Positions 17,940 through 28,994 are shown, numbered from the stretch's first letter. The stretch is DNA of 64,000 bases from Paracoccus alkenifer (GCF_900108405.1 NZ_FNXG01000004.1:62001-126000); one strand, 5' to 3'. Notes: generated from the sequence alone by a model not told the origin. Numbers and translations are program-made.

Positions 17940-18851
17940 TCAGGGCTGCTCGATCCCCAGCCGCGCAATCATCAGGTCGCGCTGGTGCAGCGCATGGCGG
18001 GCGGTGTCGGGGCTGGCGGCGGCGCAGGCGTTGACCAGACATTCCACCGCCACGATAAAGCCGCCGATGCTGTTCGACAGAAAGCTGGTCTCGTGCGGGA
18101 CCAGCAGCGCCGCCCGCGCGCCCTTGGCCAGCGGCGATGCCGCCCGGTCGGTCAGCGCAATCGTCGCCAGCCCCATCCGCCGCGCCTCGGCCGCCACCGC
18201 AACCACCTGCGCCGAATAGGGCGCGCAGCTGGTCGAGATCAGCAGCCCGTCCGGCCCCAGCAGCGCCAGCCCCTCGGCCACGCCCAGCCCGCTGTTGTCC
18301 AGCAGCGACACATCCGCCCGGATCATCCGCAAGCCATAGACCAGAAACGAGGCCACCGCGTGGAACTGGCGGATGCCATGCACCGCGATGCGCGGCGCCG
18401 ACACGATCAGCCCGACCGCCGCGGCCAGCGCGGCCTCGTCCAGCGTATCGGCAAAGCGGCCGATGTTGTCCTGATTTTCCCGGCACAGCCGCGCGGCCCC
18501 TGCGGTCAGCGAGCCGCCCCCTTCCAGCGCGGCGCGGGCGCGCTGCGAATAGAACGCCCCCGTCCCGGGCAGCGAGGCCGACAGCAGCACCTTTTGTAGC
18601 GCCGGAAACCCCGGATAGCCCAGCGCGCGCGCCAGCCGGGTCAGGGTCGAGGGGCTGACCGACAGCCGTTCCGCCAGCCGGGTGATCGACAGCAGCGCCG
18701 GATCGCCCCCCAGATCGAGGATCCGCGCCAGCGTCGCCCGCGCCCGCACGCCCAGCCCGTCGCCCGGCGCCTCGGCCAGCGCCAGCGCGCGCAGCTCTGC
18801 CAGTGTTTCAGGCGGTGCCGCTATAGCGTGGGGGGCCGGCTGCGCGGTCAT
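17940..18851 (-). CDS. MurR/RpiR family transcriptional regulator
   Basis: This is a DNA-binding regulator of about 303 residues. The N-terminal helix-turn-helix includes LAERLSVSPSTLTRLARALGYPGFP. A SIS sugar-phosphate-type domain follows, with VHGIRQFHAVASFLVYGLR and ISTSCAPYSAQVV. It lies last in a leftward set with glnHPQ and a C45 hydrolase, and its 5' end overlaps the hydrolase 3' end by 44 bases. It therefore probably regulates that set. The effector need not be a sugar phosphate. A TTG at 18866 is an alternative start. Confidence 0.9.
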   Translation of the reverse strand: MTAQPAPHAIAAPPETLAELRALALAEAPGDGLGVRARATLARILDLGGDPALLSITRLAERLSVSPSTLTRLARALGYPGFPALQKVLLSASLPGTGAFYSQRARAALEGGGSLTAGAARLCRENQDNIGRFADTLDEAALAAAVGLIVSAPRIAVHGIRQFHAVASFLVYGLRMIRADVSLLDNSGLGVAEGLALLGPDGLLISTSCAPYSAQVVAVAAEARRMGLATIALTDRAASPLAKGARAALLVPHETSFLSNSIGGFIVAVECLVNACAAASPDTARHALHQRDLMIARLGIEQP

Positions 18852-19810
18852 GGATGCTCCAGTCAAGGCCCGCGCCGGTCAGGGTAAAGACGGCGGTGCC
18901 AAGGGTGTTTTCTTCGTCCGGGTCATCCGGCTCGTCGCGCCGGATCGGCAGGCCGGGGCCGGATCGGTCGCGCAGGATCTCCAGCGGCGCGCGGCCCTCG
19001 GCCACCAGCCGGTCGCCCCATGCCTGCCGGTCGCCCGAGGAATCGGTCACGATCTGACCGGCCAGCCCGCGCGGCAGGTGCAGCGCGTGGTTGGCGTGCA
19101 GCGCGGGCGCGGTGACGTCCTGCACCGAACACTCGCCGCCGCCGTATTCCACCGACAGGATGCGGCCATCGCCCCGCTGCATCAGCCCGAAATGGAACCC
19201 GCCCGAGGGCGCATCGCGCAGGATCGCCAGCGCCTCGGCCAGCGTTGCGGCCGCCAGCACCGCCCGGCCCAGCACCATGCGGGGAATCTCGGCCTCGACC
19301 CCGGTCAGGCGGATGTTGTTGACCGTCTGCACCAGCCCGGCGTCGGTAAAGGCGAATGTATGACCGGGGATCGAGCCGGGATAGCAGAAGCTGCGAAACC
19401 CCGGCTGACCCTGCGGCGCGACATTGGCTATGAAACAGGCGCCGCGAAAGAACGGCAGCCCGTCCTCGTTATGGGCCAGCGTGGGGGTGTCGCCCGGGAC
19501 CAGCACCGTGGTGCAGCCGTCGGGGACCGAGGCCAGCAGATCGCCCCGGCAGTTCCACGCGAACACCTGTTCGACCGGCAGGCCCAGCCCCGCAGCCAGC
19601 CCCTCGATTTCCGCCCAGATTGCGGGGAAACGGGCGCGGGTCGCCTGCGCCATCCGCGCCACCCGCGCGGCATGGCGGTCCGAGACCAGTTCCCGCCACA
19701 GCGCATGCCCCGGCAGGTGCCGCTGCACCGCATCGCGCCCCGCGCGTCCCAGCGCCAGCCCGATGTCGTGGGCGGGGCCGGACAGGGTGTGCCAGCCCAG
19801 TTCGGGCAAC

Positions 19811-19821
<11 letters not shown>
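18808..19821 (-). CDS. C45-family autoproteolytic acyltransferase/hydrolase (Ntn fold)
   Basis: This 337-residue protein resembles isopenicillin-N acyltransferase-type Ntn hydrolases. The expected autoproteolysis site is VPDGCTTV, where Cys103 would become the N-terminal nucleophile of the beta subunit. LAHNEDG a few residues later is the family motif that contributes to the active site. There is no signal peptide, so it acts in the cytoplasm. It overlaps the glnQ stop by 11 bases and is thus part of the importer operon. It likely hydrolyses or transfers an amide-linked acyl group on an imported amino-acid conjugate; the substrate is inferred only from context. Confidence 0.85.
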
Positions 19822-20535
<714 letters not shown>

Positions 20536-20539
<4 letters not shown>

Positions 20540-21192
20540 AGGATCCTCATGCGGTTTTCGATCAGCCGAAGGATGGCGGTCAGCGTGCCGGTCAGGATCA
20601 GGTAGATCACGGCGACCGCTGTCCAGATTTCCACCGCGCGAAAGTTCGAGGCCATGATTTCCTGCCCCGTCCGGGTCAGCTCGCCCACCCCGATCACGAT
20701 GAACAGCGAGGTATCTTTCAGGCTGACGATGAACTGGTTGCCCAAGGGCGGGATCAGGCGGCGAAAGGCCAGCGGCCCGACGATATGGGTCAGCACCTTC
20801 CACTGCGGCAGGCCCATGGCCAGCCCGGCCTCGGTCAGGCCGCGCGGGATCGACAGGAACGCGCCGCGCACGATTTCGGCGATATAGGCGCCCGCGTTGA
20901 CCACGATTGCCAGGATGGCCGCGGTCATCGGGTCCACCCGCAGCCCGGTCAGCACCGGCATGGCGAAATACAGGAACATCACCTGCACCACGATGGGGGT
21001 GCCGCGGATCAGCTCGATATAGATGAATGCGATGGCGTTCAGCACACGCCCGCCATAGGCGCGCATCAACCCGGCGATCAGGCCAAGGATGGTGCCGCCC
21101 ACCAGCCCCGCCAGTGCGATCAGGATGGTGACGCGAGCGCCGGCGGCAAGCTGCGGCAGAAAGCCGGGAATGACGGACCAGTCGATTTCCAA
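20536..21192 (-). CDS. glnP: glutamine-type ABC transporter permease
   Basis: This is a 218-residue permease of the HisM/GlnP family with five hydrophobic segments. It carries YIELIRGTPIVVQVMFLYF and the ATPase-docking segment AGLAMGLPQWKVLTHIVGPLAFRRLIPP. A single permease gene is present, so it should act as a homodimer. It lies between the receptor and ATPase genes on the same strand. Confidence 0.92.
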
Positions 21193-21273
21193 GGGAACCT
21201 CCGTTCAGGACGGCACAGGACGAACATTGAGGGCGGGCCTTGGGGGCGGGCGCGCCGCCCCCGCCCTGCGCGA

Positions 21274-22011
21274 TCAGCTGGCCGGCTTGGTGCCGAACCA
21301 CTTTTCGTAGATCGCGTCGTAGCGGCCGTCCTCTTTCATCTTGGCCAGCGCCGCGTTCACGCTGTCCACCAGCTCGCTGCCCTTGGGAAACGCGATGCCG
21401 TATTCATGCGCCATCACCGGCTCGCCCACCGCCTTGACCTGACCGTTTCCGGCGGTGGCGATATAGTAAAGCACGTTCGGAGTGTCGTGCATGGCGGCAT
21501 CGACGCCGCCGGTGCGGACCTCAAGATAGGCGTTGTCGATGTTGGGGAACTTGCGCAGTTCCGTGTCCTTGAAGTTTTCCTCGGCATAGTCCGAGGACGA
21601 GGTGCCGGTCTTGACCGACAGTTTCTTGCCCGCCAGATCACCCATGCCGGTGATGTCGCTGTCAGAGGGCACCATCAGCAGCAGGCCGCTGTCATAATAG
21701 CCGTCGGAAAAGTCGATGGCCTTGCGGCGTTCGTCGTTGATGGTGATGCCGGCCAGCGCCACATCGACCTGACCGGTCTGCAACGCCGGGATGATGCCGG
21801 CGAAATCCATCGGGCGCAGCTCATAGGACGCCCCGATGTCCTGCGCGATGATGTCCCACAGGTCGATGTCGAAGCCGACGTATTTGTCGCCCTCTTTGAA
21901 CTCGAAGGGCACGAATGCGGTGTCGGTGGCGACGACCAGATCCTTGGCCTGAACAGCCCCGATGCCCATGGCAAGGCCAGCGGCAGCCGCCAGCGCGAAC
22001 AGCTTTTTCAT
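21274..22011 (-). CDS. glnH: glutamine-type ABC transporter substrate-binding protein
   Basis: This is a 245-residue periplasmic receptor with a signal peptide ending at AVQA. The mature N-terminus [20 protein letters not shown], then GFDIDLW and [22 protein letters not shown], is close to E. coli GlnH along its whole length. The segment with [10 protein letters not shown] also matches. Glutamine is thus a reasonable ligand, but the downstream C45 hydrolase leaves room for a glutamine conjugate. ATG 22011 is chosen as it begins a standard signal peptide ([12 protein letters not shown]). Confidence 0.9.
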   Translation of the reverse strand: MKKLFALAAAAGLAMGIGAVQAKDLVVATDTAFVPFEFKEGDKYVGFDIDLWDIIAQDIGASYELRPMDFAGIIPALQTGQVDVALAGITINDERRKAIDFSDGYYDSGLLLMVPSDSDITGMGDLAGKKLSVKTGTSSSDYAEENFKDTELRKFPNIDNAYLEVRTGGVDAAMHDTPNVLYYIATAGNGQVKAVGEPVMAHEYGIAFPKGSELVDSVNAALAKMKEDGRYDAIYEKWFGTKPAS

Positions 22012-22061
22012 ATGACTTCCTCCCTGTCGGCGGGCGGCGCACCACCCTGCCATGCAAAAAG

Positions 22062-22098
22062 ATTTGCGCAAATTGGGGGTAAAAGCAATTAAATTTGC
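22062..22098 (-). promoter_or_regulatory. palindromes upstream of glnH (putative operator)
   Basis: Upstream of glnH there is a perfect 12-bp palindrome ATTTGCGCAAAT at 22062-22073 and a second related interrupted one, GCAA..TTGC, at 22085-22098, in an AT-rich patch unlike the flanking DNA. These could bind the RpiR regulator encoded at the end of the operon. That assignment is inferred from position only. Confidence 0.45.
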
Positions 22099-22151
22099 AC
22101 TATCGGGAAAATCAGGGAATTTCGCTGGCAGCTGCGAGGGTTAGCGGGCGC

Positions 22152-23330
22152 TCAGGCGCCCTTGCCGCCGCAGATCTCGCAGCCGGGGCGGGCAGAGGTG
22201 GCGATGCGGCGCGTCTCTCCCCACAGCCCGTCGAGAATCAGCATCTGCCCGCGCATCCCCGCGCCCAGCCCGCTGTCGGGGATGCCTGCAAGCTGTTTGA
22301 TCGCCTCTAGCGCGAGCGTGCTGCCGATCACGCCGGGCAGCGCCCCGACCACCCCGGCCTCGGCGCAGGACAGCGCAAGCCCGGGCGCGGGCGGCTGCGG
22401 GAACAGACAGTTCAGGCAGGGGCCGCCGCGGGCGGGATCATACAGCGCGACCTGTCCTTCCCATTGCGCGATGGAACCGGACAGCAGCGGCACCCCCGCC
22501 GCCACGCAGGCCGCATTTATCGCGCGGCGCGATTCAAAGCTGTCGGTGCCGTCGATCACCAGATCATGCGCGCCGACCAGCGCCGCGTCGTCGTCGCGGA
22601 TGCGGCGGGGCTGCGGCGTCACGCCGACATGCGGGTTTAGCCGGGCCAGCGCCTCGGCCGCGGCGTGAACCTTGGGGCGGCCAAGATCGGCGGTGGCAAA
22701 GATCACCTGCCGTTGCAGGTTGGACAGCCCCACGGTGTCATCGTCCGCGACGGTAATCCGCCCCACCCCGGCCGCGGCCAGATACAGCAGCACCGGCGAC
22801 CCAAGCGCCCCCGCGCCCACGACCAGCACCCGCGAGTGCCGCAGCCGCCGCTGCCCGCGCCCGCCAAGTTCGCGCAGGACGATGTGGCGGGCGTAGCGGT
22901 CGAGCTCGTCATCCGACAGCGGGGAATGGGGGTCGGCGGGGGTAGTGGTTGCAGGGGCAGCGACCGTGGCGGGCGCGGCCTCGGACTCGGGCTGGGTCAG
23001 CAACGTGCAGCGGCCATCTTTCCACCCGTCCGGGGCAGTGGTCGCCGACGCGGGGCGCGGGGCGACCAGCCCCTGCCCCTCGCCCGCCACGGGGGCGGAA
23101 CGCCGCCGCAACCGGCGCAGCAGCGCCATATAGCCCAGCACCAGCGCCGCGGCCCCCACCGCGGGCACCCACAGGTCCGACGCCAGCAGCGCCCGCCCGT
23201 CCGCATGGCGTTGCCACAGCCCGGCCACGCCGGCGATCCAGACCCCCGCCAGCACCGTGGCCAGCACGCCCGCGCCAAAGCGCCAGCCCACGACCAGCGC
23301 CACCCCGACCAGCACCAGCGCCCACGCCAC
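22152..23330 (-). CDS. HesA/MoeB/ThiF family adenylyltransferase with N-terminal membrane segments
   Basis: This is a 392-residue protein. Residues 1-75 hold about three hydrophobic helices, residues 75-130 are a Pro/Ala-rich linker, and the rest is an E1-like domain. The domain has YARHIVLRELGGRGQ, nucleotide loop VVGAGALGSPVL, DDDTVGLSNLQRQ and zinc cysteines CLNC and CEIC. MoeB/ThiF enzymes adenylate the C-terminal Gly-Gly of small sulfur carriers. The membrane anchor is unusual for this family. There is no rhodanese domain at the end. It starts five bases after the dut stop on the same strand. Confidence 0.88.
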   Translation of the reverse strand: MAWALVLVGVALVVGWRFGAGVLATVLAGVWIAGVAGLWQRHADGRALLASDLWVPAVGAAALVLGYMALLRRLRRRSAPVAGEGQGLVAPRPASATTAPDGWKDGRCTLLTQPESEAAPATVAAPATTTPADPHSPLSDDELDRYARHIVLRELGGRGQRRLRHSRVLVVGAGALGSPVLLYLAAAGVGRITVADDDTVGLSNLQRQVIFATADLGRPKVHAAAEALARLNPHVGVTPQPRRIRDDDAALVGAHDLVIDGTDSFESRRAINAACVAAGVPLLSGSIAQWEGQVALYDPARGGPCLNCLFPQPPAPGLALSCAEAGVVGALPGVIGSTLALEAIKQLAGIPDSGLGAGMRGQMLILDGLWGETRRIATSARPGCEICGGKGA

Positions 23331-23334
23331 CGCC

Positions 23335-23808
23335 CTAGCCCCCGGTCGAGCCGAAGCCGCCCTGCCGCTCGCTGGGGCGGGAAAACGCGGTGACCTCGGT
23401 CAGTTGCGGGCGCAGGACGGGGACGAACATCAGCTGGGCGATACGCTCTCCGGGCTGGATGGTGATCGAGGGGCCGCCGGGAGGGTTGCGGTTCCAGGCG
23501 CTGATCAGCAGCTGGTCGGTAAAATCGGCGTCGATCAACCCGACGGCATTGCCCAGCACCAGCCCCTTGCGGTGCCCCAGCCCCGACCGCGGCAGCACCA
23601 GCGCCGCCAGATGCGCATCCGCCATGTGCAGCGCAAACCCCGAGGGGATCAGCTGCGCCGGCGCGCCGGGGTCCAGCACCAGATCGGCGTCGATACAGGC
23701 GAACAGGTCCAGCGCCGCCGCCATCGGGGTCTGATAGGCCGGCAGGCCCCAGTCGCGCAGCCGGGGGTCGATCAGCTTGATTTCCACAGTTAAAGAAGGT
23801 GACGGCAT
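23335..23808 (-). CDS. dut: dUTP diphosphatase
   Basis: This is a 157-residue trimeric-type dUTPase that turns dUTP into dUMP and pyrophosphate, keeping uracil out of DNA and feeding dTMP synthesis. The motifs appear in order: AALDLFA, PRSGLGHRKG, GNAVGLIDADFTDQL (with catalytic Asp), and the C-terminal GGFGSTG that closes the active site. The length is normal. It lies four bases upstream of the MoeB-like gene. Confidence 0.96.
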   Translation of the reverse strand: MPSPSLTVEIKLIDPRLRDWGLPAYQTPMAAALDLFACIDADLVLDPGAPAQLIPSGFALHMADAHLAALVLPRSGLGHRKGLVLGNAVGLIDADFTDQLLISAWNRNPPGGPSITIQPGERIAQLMFVPVLRPQLTEVTAFSRPSERQGGFGSTGG

Positions 23809-23888
23809 TGGGATAGCCCGCAGTTCGTGGTGTCACCGCCGCTCTACGCTATCGTCGGGCCAAGGTCACGCACCGGCAGGGCCGCAGC

Positions 23889-23936
23889 CGGGGGCGCTGC
23901 CCCCACGCCCGTGCCGGGCGCCCCCCGGGATATTTC
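23889..23936 (-). repeat. dispersed intergenic hairpin repeat, copy 1
   Basis: Read on the minus strand this begins AAATATCCCGGGGGG and continues to GGGGGCAGCGCCCC, with a GC-rich hairpin between. The same layout recurs at 30131, 57226 and 63916. This copy lies between the divergent dut and gpmI genes, so it is not simply a terminator. Confidence 0.6.
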
Positions 23937-24049
23937 CACACCAAAGACAGAGCGGGCGCGGGGTGGCGCCATGCTCACGCGGTCGCGCCTTGCCGAGGCG
24001 GGGCCGGCCCCGTAGAAACCCGGCACCGATCCGCTGCGAGAGGCCATCC

Positions 24050-25573
24050 ATGCGCTTTCCCCGTCCCGTTGTCCTTTGCATCCTTGATGGCTGGGGGATT
24101 TCCGACCGCCCCGAGTTCAGCGCCCCCGCTCAGGCGCAGACGCCGAACATGGACCGGCTGCTGGCGGAATGCCCGCACGCGACGCTGATCACCTATGGGC
24201 CGGATGTGGGGCTGCCCTCGGGGCAGATGGGCAATTCCGAGGTCGGGCACACCAATATCGGCGCGGGCCGGGTGGTGGCGATGGACCTTGGCCAGATCGA
24301 TCTGGCGATCGAGGACGGCAGTTTTTTCCAGAACCCCGGCATCGGCGATCTGATCGCGCGGCTGCGGGCATCCGGGGGCACGGCGCATCTGATGGGCGTG
24401 GTGTCGGACGGCGGGGTTCACGGCCACATCGCCCATGTGGTTGCCGCCTGCCGGGCGGTGGCGCAGCAGGGGGTAAAGGTGGTTTTGCACGCCATCACCG
24501 ACGGCCGCGACGTGCCGCCGCAATCGGCGCTGGGGTTCGTGACGGAACTGGCCGGCAACCTGCCCGAGGGCGTGACCATCGGCAGCGTCTGCGGGCGCTA
24601 TTTCGCCATGGATCGCGACAACCGCTGGGAAAGGGTGCAGCGCGCCTATGACGCCATCGTGCGCGGGCACGGGCTGGCGGCCGAGGATGCCCCCCATGCC
24701 GTCACCGCCGCCTATGCGCGGGGCGAGACCGACGAGTTCATCCAGCCCACCGTGTTGCCGGGCTATGGGGGCGCGGCGGACGGGGACGGGTTCTTCTGCC
24801 TCAATTTCCGCGCCGACCGCGCGCGCGAGATCATGGCCGCCGTGGCACAGCCGGGTTTCGACGCATTCGACGTGGGCCTGCGGCCGGAATGGGCGGCGGT
24901 GCTGGGGATGGTGGATTATTCCGCCCGGCACGACGAATACATGACCGCCGCCTATCCCAAGCGGCAGGTGCCGAACACGCTGGGCGCCTGGGTCGCCGCC
25001 AAGGGGCTGCGGCAGTTCCGGCTGGCCGAGACCGAGAAATACCCTCATGTCACCTTCTTCCTCAACGGCGGGAAAGAGGCCCCCGAGGTGGGCGAGGACC
25101 GTTTCATGCCCTCAAGCCCCAAGGTCGCGACCTATGATCTGGCGCCGGAAATGGCGGCGGCCGAGGTGACCGACCGGCTGGTGCAGGCCATCGGCGAGGG
25201 CTACGACCTGATTGTGGTGAATTATGCCAACCCCGACATGGTGGGCCACACCGGCAGCCTGCCCGCCGCGGTGCGCGCCTGCGAGGCGGTGGACCGCGGC
25301 CTTGGCGCGATGCTGGCGGCGCTGGATCGCGCGGGCGGCGCGGCGGTGATCATCGCCGATCACGGCAACTGCGAAACCATGGTGGATCCCGCCACCGGCG
25401 GGCCGCACACCGCCCACACTACCAACCCGGTGCCGGTGATCGTCCGGGGTGGGCCCGCGGGGGCGTCCCTGCGCGCCGGCGGGCGGCTGGCCGATGTGGC
25501 GCCGACGGTGCTGGCGCTGATGGGGCTGGACCAGCCGCCCCAGATGACCGGCCGCAGCCTGCTGGTCCCGTGA
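24050..25573 (+). CDS. gpmI: 2,3-bisphosphoglycerate-independent phosphoglycerate mutase
   Basis: This 507-residue enzyme interconverts 3- and 2-phosphoglycerate in glycolysis using two metal ions. It opens with VVLCILDGWG (metal-binding Asp13). The phosphoserine is Ser63 in MGNSEVGHTN. The second metal site is seen in IIADHGNCE and HTAHTTNPVPV. The length is full. It is followed by an EnvC-like gene with a GTGA overlap, an arrangement I know from Rhodobacteraceae. Confidence 0.97.
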   Translation: MRFPRPVVLCILDGWGISDRPEFSAPAQAQTPNMDRLLAECPHATLITYGPDVGLPSGQMGNSEVGHTNIGAGRVVAMDLGQIDLAIEDGSFFQNPGIGDLIARLRASGGTAHLMGVVSDGGVHGHIAHVVAACRAVAQQGVKVVLHAITDGRDVPPQSALGFVTELAGNLPEGVTIGSVCGRYFAMDRDNRWERVQRAYDAIVRGHGLAAEDAPHAVTAAYARGETDEFIQPTVLPGYGGAADGDGFFCLNFRADRAREIMAAVAQPGFDAFDVGLRPEWAAVLGMVDYSARHDEYMTAAYPKRQVPNTLGAWVAAKGLRQFRLAETEKYPHVTFFLNGGKEAPEVGEDRFMPSSPKVATYDLAPEMAAAEVTDRLVQAIGEGYDLIVVNYANPDMVGHTGSLPAAVRACEAVDRGLGAMLAALDRAGGAAVIIADHGNCETMVDPATGGPHTAHTTNPVPVIVRGGPAGASLRAGGRLADVAPTVLALMGLDQPPQMTGRSLLVP

Positions 25574-26886
25574 TCCGCCCGCCGTCCCCTCTTGCCGCCG
25601 TCGCGCTGACGGCTTTTGCTGCCGGCTGGCTTGCGCCGCCCGGCGCGGGACTGGCGCAGACGCTGGTGTCGGAAAACGGGCTGGGCGCCGTCACCACCAT
25701 CACCGGCGACGAACCCGACATTGCCGAGGCAGAAACCCCCGCCGAGGCCGCCGGCCGCGCCGCCGCCGCCGCCGCGCAATCGCTGCGCGAGGCGATCGGC
25801 CAGCTGGACCAGGCGCTGACCGCCGACGACCAGGTGATCGCCCTGACCGAGGTCATCCGCGCCTATGAGCAGGGGCAGGCCGCGCTGCGCGACAGCCTGC
25901 GCCGCGCCGCCCTGCGCGAATCGCAGCTGCGCGAGGATTTCGAAGCGCAGCGCGAAGACCTTGCCCGCATCGTCGGCGTGATGGTGGCGATGCAGCAATC
26001 GCCCGAAACCCTGCTGCTGCTGCACCCGGCCGGCGCCACCAGCACCGCGCAATCGGGGATGATCCTGTCCGCCGTCGCCCCGGCGCTACAGGCCGAGGCC
26101 GACCGGCTGGGCGCCTCGCTTGATGAAATCGCCACCGTGCGCCGCATCGAACAGGCCGCCGCCGATTCGCTGGCGCGGGGGCTGGCCGACGTGCAAGAGG
26201 CGCGGCAGCTGCTGGCCTCGGCCGTCACCGACCGCTCGTCCATGCCGGTGCGCTTTGGCGAAGATCCCAAGGAACTGACCGCGCTGCTGGCCTCGGCCGA
26301 TACGCTGGACGGGTTCGCCGACGGGATCGTGGCGATGGAAAAGGACATCGGCGCGCCCATGGCCGATTTCGAGGCCGCACAGGGCAGCCTGCCGCTGCCG
26401 GCACTGGGCCGCGTGCTGCACGGCTATAACGACGAGGGCGAAAACGGCATCCGCCGCCCGGGGCTGACCATCGCCACCCAGCCGGGCGCGCTGGTCACGA
26501 CGCCCTGGCCCGCGACCATCCGCTACCGCGGCCCGCTGCTTGATTACGGCAATGTGATGATCGTCGAGCCGTCGCGGGGCTATCTGCTGGTCGCCGCCGG
26601 TCTGGCCGAGCTGTTCGGAGAGACCGGCGATGTGCTGATCGCCGGGGAACCCATGGGGCTGATGGGCGGTCAGGAAGGCCCCGCGGCCGAATTCGGCGCC
26701 GCCTTTGTCGAGGCCGCAGCCGGCGGAAACAGCCCGGAAAACGCGCAGAAACTGTATATCGAGCTGCGCAAGGGCAAGGAAACACTGGACCCCGCCGACT
26801 GGTTCGTGATGAATCCGGTCATGAGCCACGGCGGGGATACGCCGGACGGCGGGGCACAGGCAGAGCAGGTCAGGACGACGGAATGA
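25570..26886 (+). CDS. EnvC-like murein hydrolase activator with degenerate LytM domain
   Basis: This is a 438-residue exported protein with a signal peptide ending near GLAQ. It has a long Ala/Glu-rich coiled-coil region (about residues 50-240) and a C-terminal LytM/M23-like domain. In active M23 enzymes the metal is bound by HxxxD and HxH. Here the matching places read RPGLTIAT, YLLVAAGL and LYIELR with no His, so it should not cut peptidoglycan itself. As with EnvC it would activate an amidase at the division site. It starts at GTG 25570, overlapping the gpmI stop, and its own stop overlaps the ctpA start. Confidence 0.85.
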   Translation: MIRPPSPLAAVALTAFAAGWLAPPGAGLAQTLVSENGLGAVTTITGDEPDIAEAETPAEAAGRAAAAAAQSLREAIGQLDQALTADDQVIALTEVIRAYEQGQAALRDSLRRAALRESQLREDFEAQREDLARIVGVMVAMQQSPETLLLLHPAGATSTAQSGMILSAVAPALQAEADRLGASLDEIATVRRIEQAAADSLARGLADVQEARQLLASAVTDRSSMPVRFGEDPKELTALLASADTLDGFADGIVAMEKDIGAPMADFEAAQGSLPLPALGRVLHGYNDEGENGIRRPGLTIATQPGALVTTPWPATIRYRGPLLDYGNVMIVEPSRGYLLVAAGLAELFGETGDVLIAGEPMGLMGGQEGPAAEFGAAFVEAAAGGNSPENAQKLYIELRKGKETLDPADWFVMNPVMSHGGDTPDGGAQAEQVRTTE

Positions 26887-28385
26887 AGCAATATCTGATG
26901 GCCGGGATCGGCGGGGCGCTGGCCGGCATTCTGGTGACGACCCAGCTGGCCGCGCCGCTGATCGCGCAGGAATCCGAACGGAACGCCTCGATCTACGAAC
27001 AGCTCGACCTGTTCGGCAACGTGTTCGAGCGGGTGCGGCAGGATTACGTCGAGGACGTGGACGCCAAGACCCTGATCGAGGCCGCGATCAACGGGATGCT
27101 GACCTCGCTCGACCCGCATTCCTCGTTCCTGTCGGCCAATGACTATCAGGACATGCAGACCCAGACCCGCGGCAGCTTTGGCGGGCTGGGGATCGAGGTC
27201 GGGCAGGAAGACGGGCTGGTCAAGGTGATCTCGCCCATGGACGGCACCCCCGCGGACGCGGCCGGGATCCAGCCGGGCGACTTCATCTCGCATGTGAACG
27301 GCGAATCGGTGATGGGGCTGTCGCTGGACGAGGCGGTGGACAAGATGCGCGGCCCGGTCGGGTCCGAAGTCACCGTCACCATCCTGCGCGAGGGCGAGAC
27401 CGAGCCTTTCGACGTCAAGATGACCCGCGAAACCATCAAGCTGACCGTGGTGCGCACAAGGATCGAGGGCCACGCCGTGGTGCTGCGCGTCGCCACCTTC
27501 AACGACGAAACCTATGACACGCTGAAATCCGAACTGGACAAGGCGGTCGAAGAAGCCGGCGGCATCGACGCGGTGACCGGTTTCGTGCTGGACCTGCGCA
27601 ACAACCCCGGCGGGCTGCTGGATCAGGCGGTCCGGGTCAGCGACGCTTTCCTCGACAAGGGCGAGATCGTGTCCACCCGCGGCCGCAAGCCCGAGGAAAG
27701 CGGGCGCTGGAACGCCGAGCCGGGCGATCTGGCGCAGGGCAAGCCGATGGTGGTGCTGATCAACGGCGGCTCGGCCAGCGCCTCGGAAATCGTGACCGGC
27801 GCCTTGCAGGACCACCGCCGCGCAATCGTGGTGGGCACCAAATCCTTTGGCAAGGGCTCGGTCCAGACGGTGATGCCGGTGACCTCGGACAGCGCCATCC
27901 GGCTGACCACGGCGCGGTATTACACGCCCTCGGGGCGCTCGATCCAGTCGCTGGGGATCAACCCCGACATCATCGTGCAGCAGCCGCCCGCCCGCCCGGC
28001 CGAGGACGACGAACAGAAATCCCCCCGCAGCGCGTCCAGATTCTCGACCTCGGAAAGCGACCTGCGGGGCGCGCTGAACAACGATTCCATCAGCGACGAG
28101 GAACGCCGCCAGATCGAGGAAGAGGCGCGGCAGGCCGAACAGACCGCCGAGCTGCGGCAAGAGGATTACCAGTTGGCCTATGCGGTCGACATCCTCAAGG
28201 GGCTGGCGGCGGTGGATTTCTCCAGCCGCGACCTGGCCGCAGCCGCAACCCCCGCCGCCACCGGCAAGGACGCGACCAGCGAGGACGCCCGCGACGGCAC
28301 GACAAACGATGCGCGCGAAGGCACGACCGACAACGGCAACCGCCCGGTGGACCGCCCCGGCGACGACACCCCCGCCAAGGAATAA
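26883..28385 (+). CDS. ctpA: carboxyl-terminal processing protease (S41)
   Basis: This is a 500-residue periplasmic protease with an N-terminal signal or anchor. The PDZ domain lies at about 95-180 ([25 protein letters not shown]). The S41 catalytic core has [12 protein letters not shown], then Ser299 in GGSASASEI and Lys324 in SFGKGSVQ, the expected 25-residue spacing. The last 50 residues are a low-complexity Asp/Thr/Gly/Arg tail of unknown use. It is coupled by ATGA to the EnvC-like gene, so both probably act on cell-wall remodelling. Confidence 0.95.
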   Translation: MKQYLMAGIGGALAGILVTTQLAAPLIAQESERNASIYEQLDLFGNVFERVRQDYVEDVDAKTLIEAAINGMLTSLDPHSSFLSANDYQDMQTQTRGSFGGLGIEVGQEDGLVKVISPMDGTPADAAGIQPGDFISHVNGESVMGLSLDEAVDKMRGPVGSEVTVTILREGETEPFDVKMTRETIKLTVVRTRIEGHAVVLRVATFNDETYDTLKSELDKAVEEAGGIDAVTGFVLDLRNNPGGLLDQAVRVSDAFLDKGEIVSTRGRKPEESGRWNAEPGDLAQGKPMVVLINGGSASASEIVTGALQDHRRAIVVGTKSFGKGSVQTVMPVTSDSAIRLTTARYYTPSGRSIQSLGINPDIIVQQPPARPAEDDEQKSPRSASRFSTSESDLRGALNNDSISDEERRQIEEEARQAEQTAELRQEDYQLAYAVDILKGLAAVDFSSRDLAAAATPAATGKDATSEDARDGTTNDAREGTTDNGNRPVDRPGDDTPAKE

Positions 28386-28392
28386 GCCGCCG

Positions 28393-28905
28393 ATGAACAG
28401 CGCCTCGCCCCACGACCTGCCCCCCGGCCCCGGCGGCCTGCCCTATCGCCCCTGCGCCGGGGTGGTGCTGATCAACGCCGAGGGCAGGGTCTTTGCCGGC
28501 CACCGCATCGACAACCCCTCGGACGCCTGGCAGATGCCGCAAGGCGGCCTGGACGCGGGCGAAGATCCCCGCGCCGCCGCCCTGCGCGAACTGCACGAGG
28601 AAACCGGCATCCCCCCCGAGCTGTGCGAGATCGTGGCCGAGGCGCCCGGCTGGCTGCGCTATGACCTGCCGCCGGAACTGCTGGGCCGGATCTGGGGCGG
28701 GCGCTACGGCGGTCAGGTGCAGAAATGGTTCCTGGTCCGCTTCAACGGCTCGGACGCGCAGATCGACATCACCACCGACCACCCTGAATTCGACGCATGG
28801 GCGTGGATGACCGCGGCCGAGATCCGCGACCGCATCGTCCCCTTCAAGCGCGAGGTCTATGACGCGATCTTCGCCGCATTCCGAGGGCATCTGGCCGACA
28901 GCTAG
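28393..28905 (+). CDS. rppH: RNA pyrophosphohydrolase (Nudix)
   Basis: This is a 170-residue Nudix hydrolase. The Nudix box [20 protein letters not shown] is complete, followed by [16 protein letters not shown] before it and QKWFLVRF after it are RppH marks. It removes pyrophosphate from the 5' end of transcripts, which triggers RNase E decay; in some bacteria relatives also cut dinucleoside polyphosphates. It starts seven bases after the ctpA stop and is likely co-transcribed. Confidence 0.93.
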   Translation: MNSASPHDLPPGPGGLPYRPCAGVVLINAEGRVFAGHRIDNPSDAWQMPQGGLDAGEDPRAAALRELHEETGIPPELCEIVAEAPGWLRYDLPPELLGRIWGGRYGGQVQKWFLVRFNGSDAQIDITTDHPEFDAWAWMTAAEIRDRIVPFKREVYDAIFAAFRGHLADS

Positions 28906-28994
28906 CCCCCCGCCCACGCAACCCTGCTTGCCGGCGCCCGCGCCCTGCCCCAATGTCGCCCGGACATCTGCCCGTATTTGTCCGAGATGACGCC

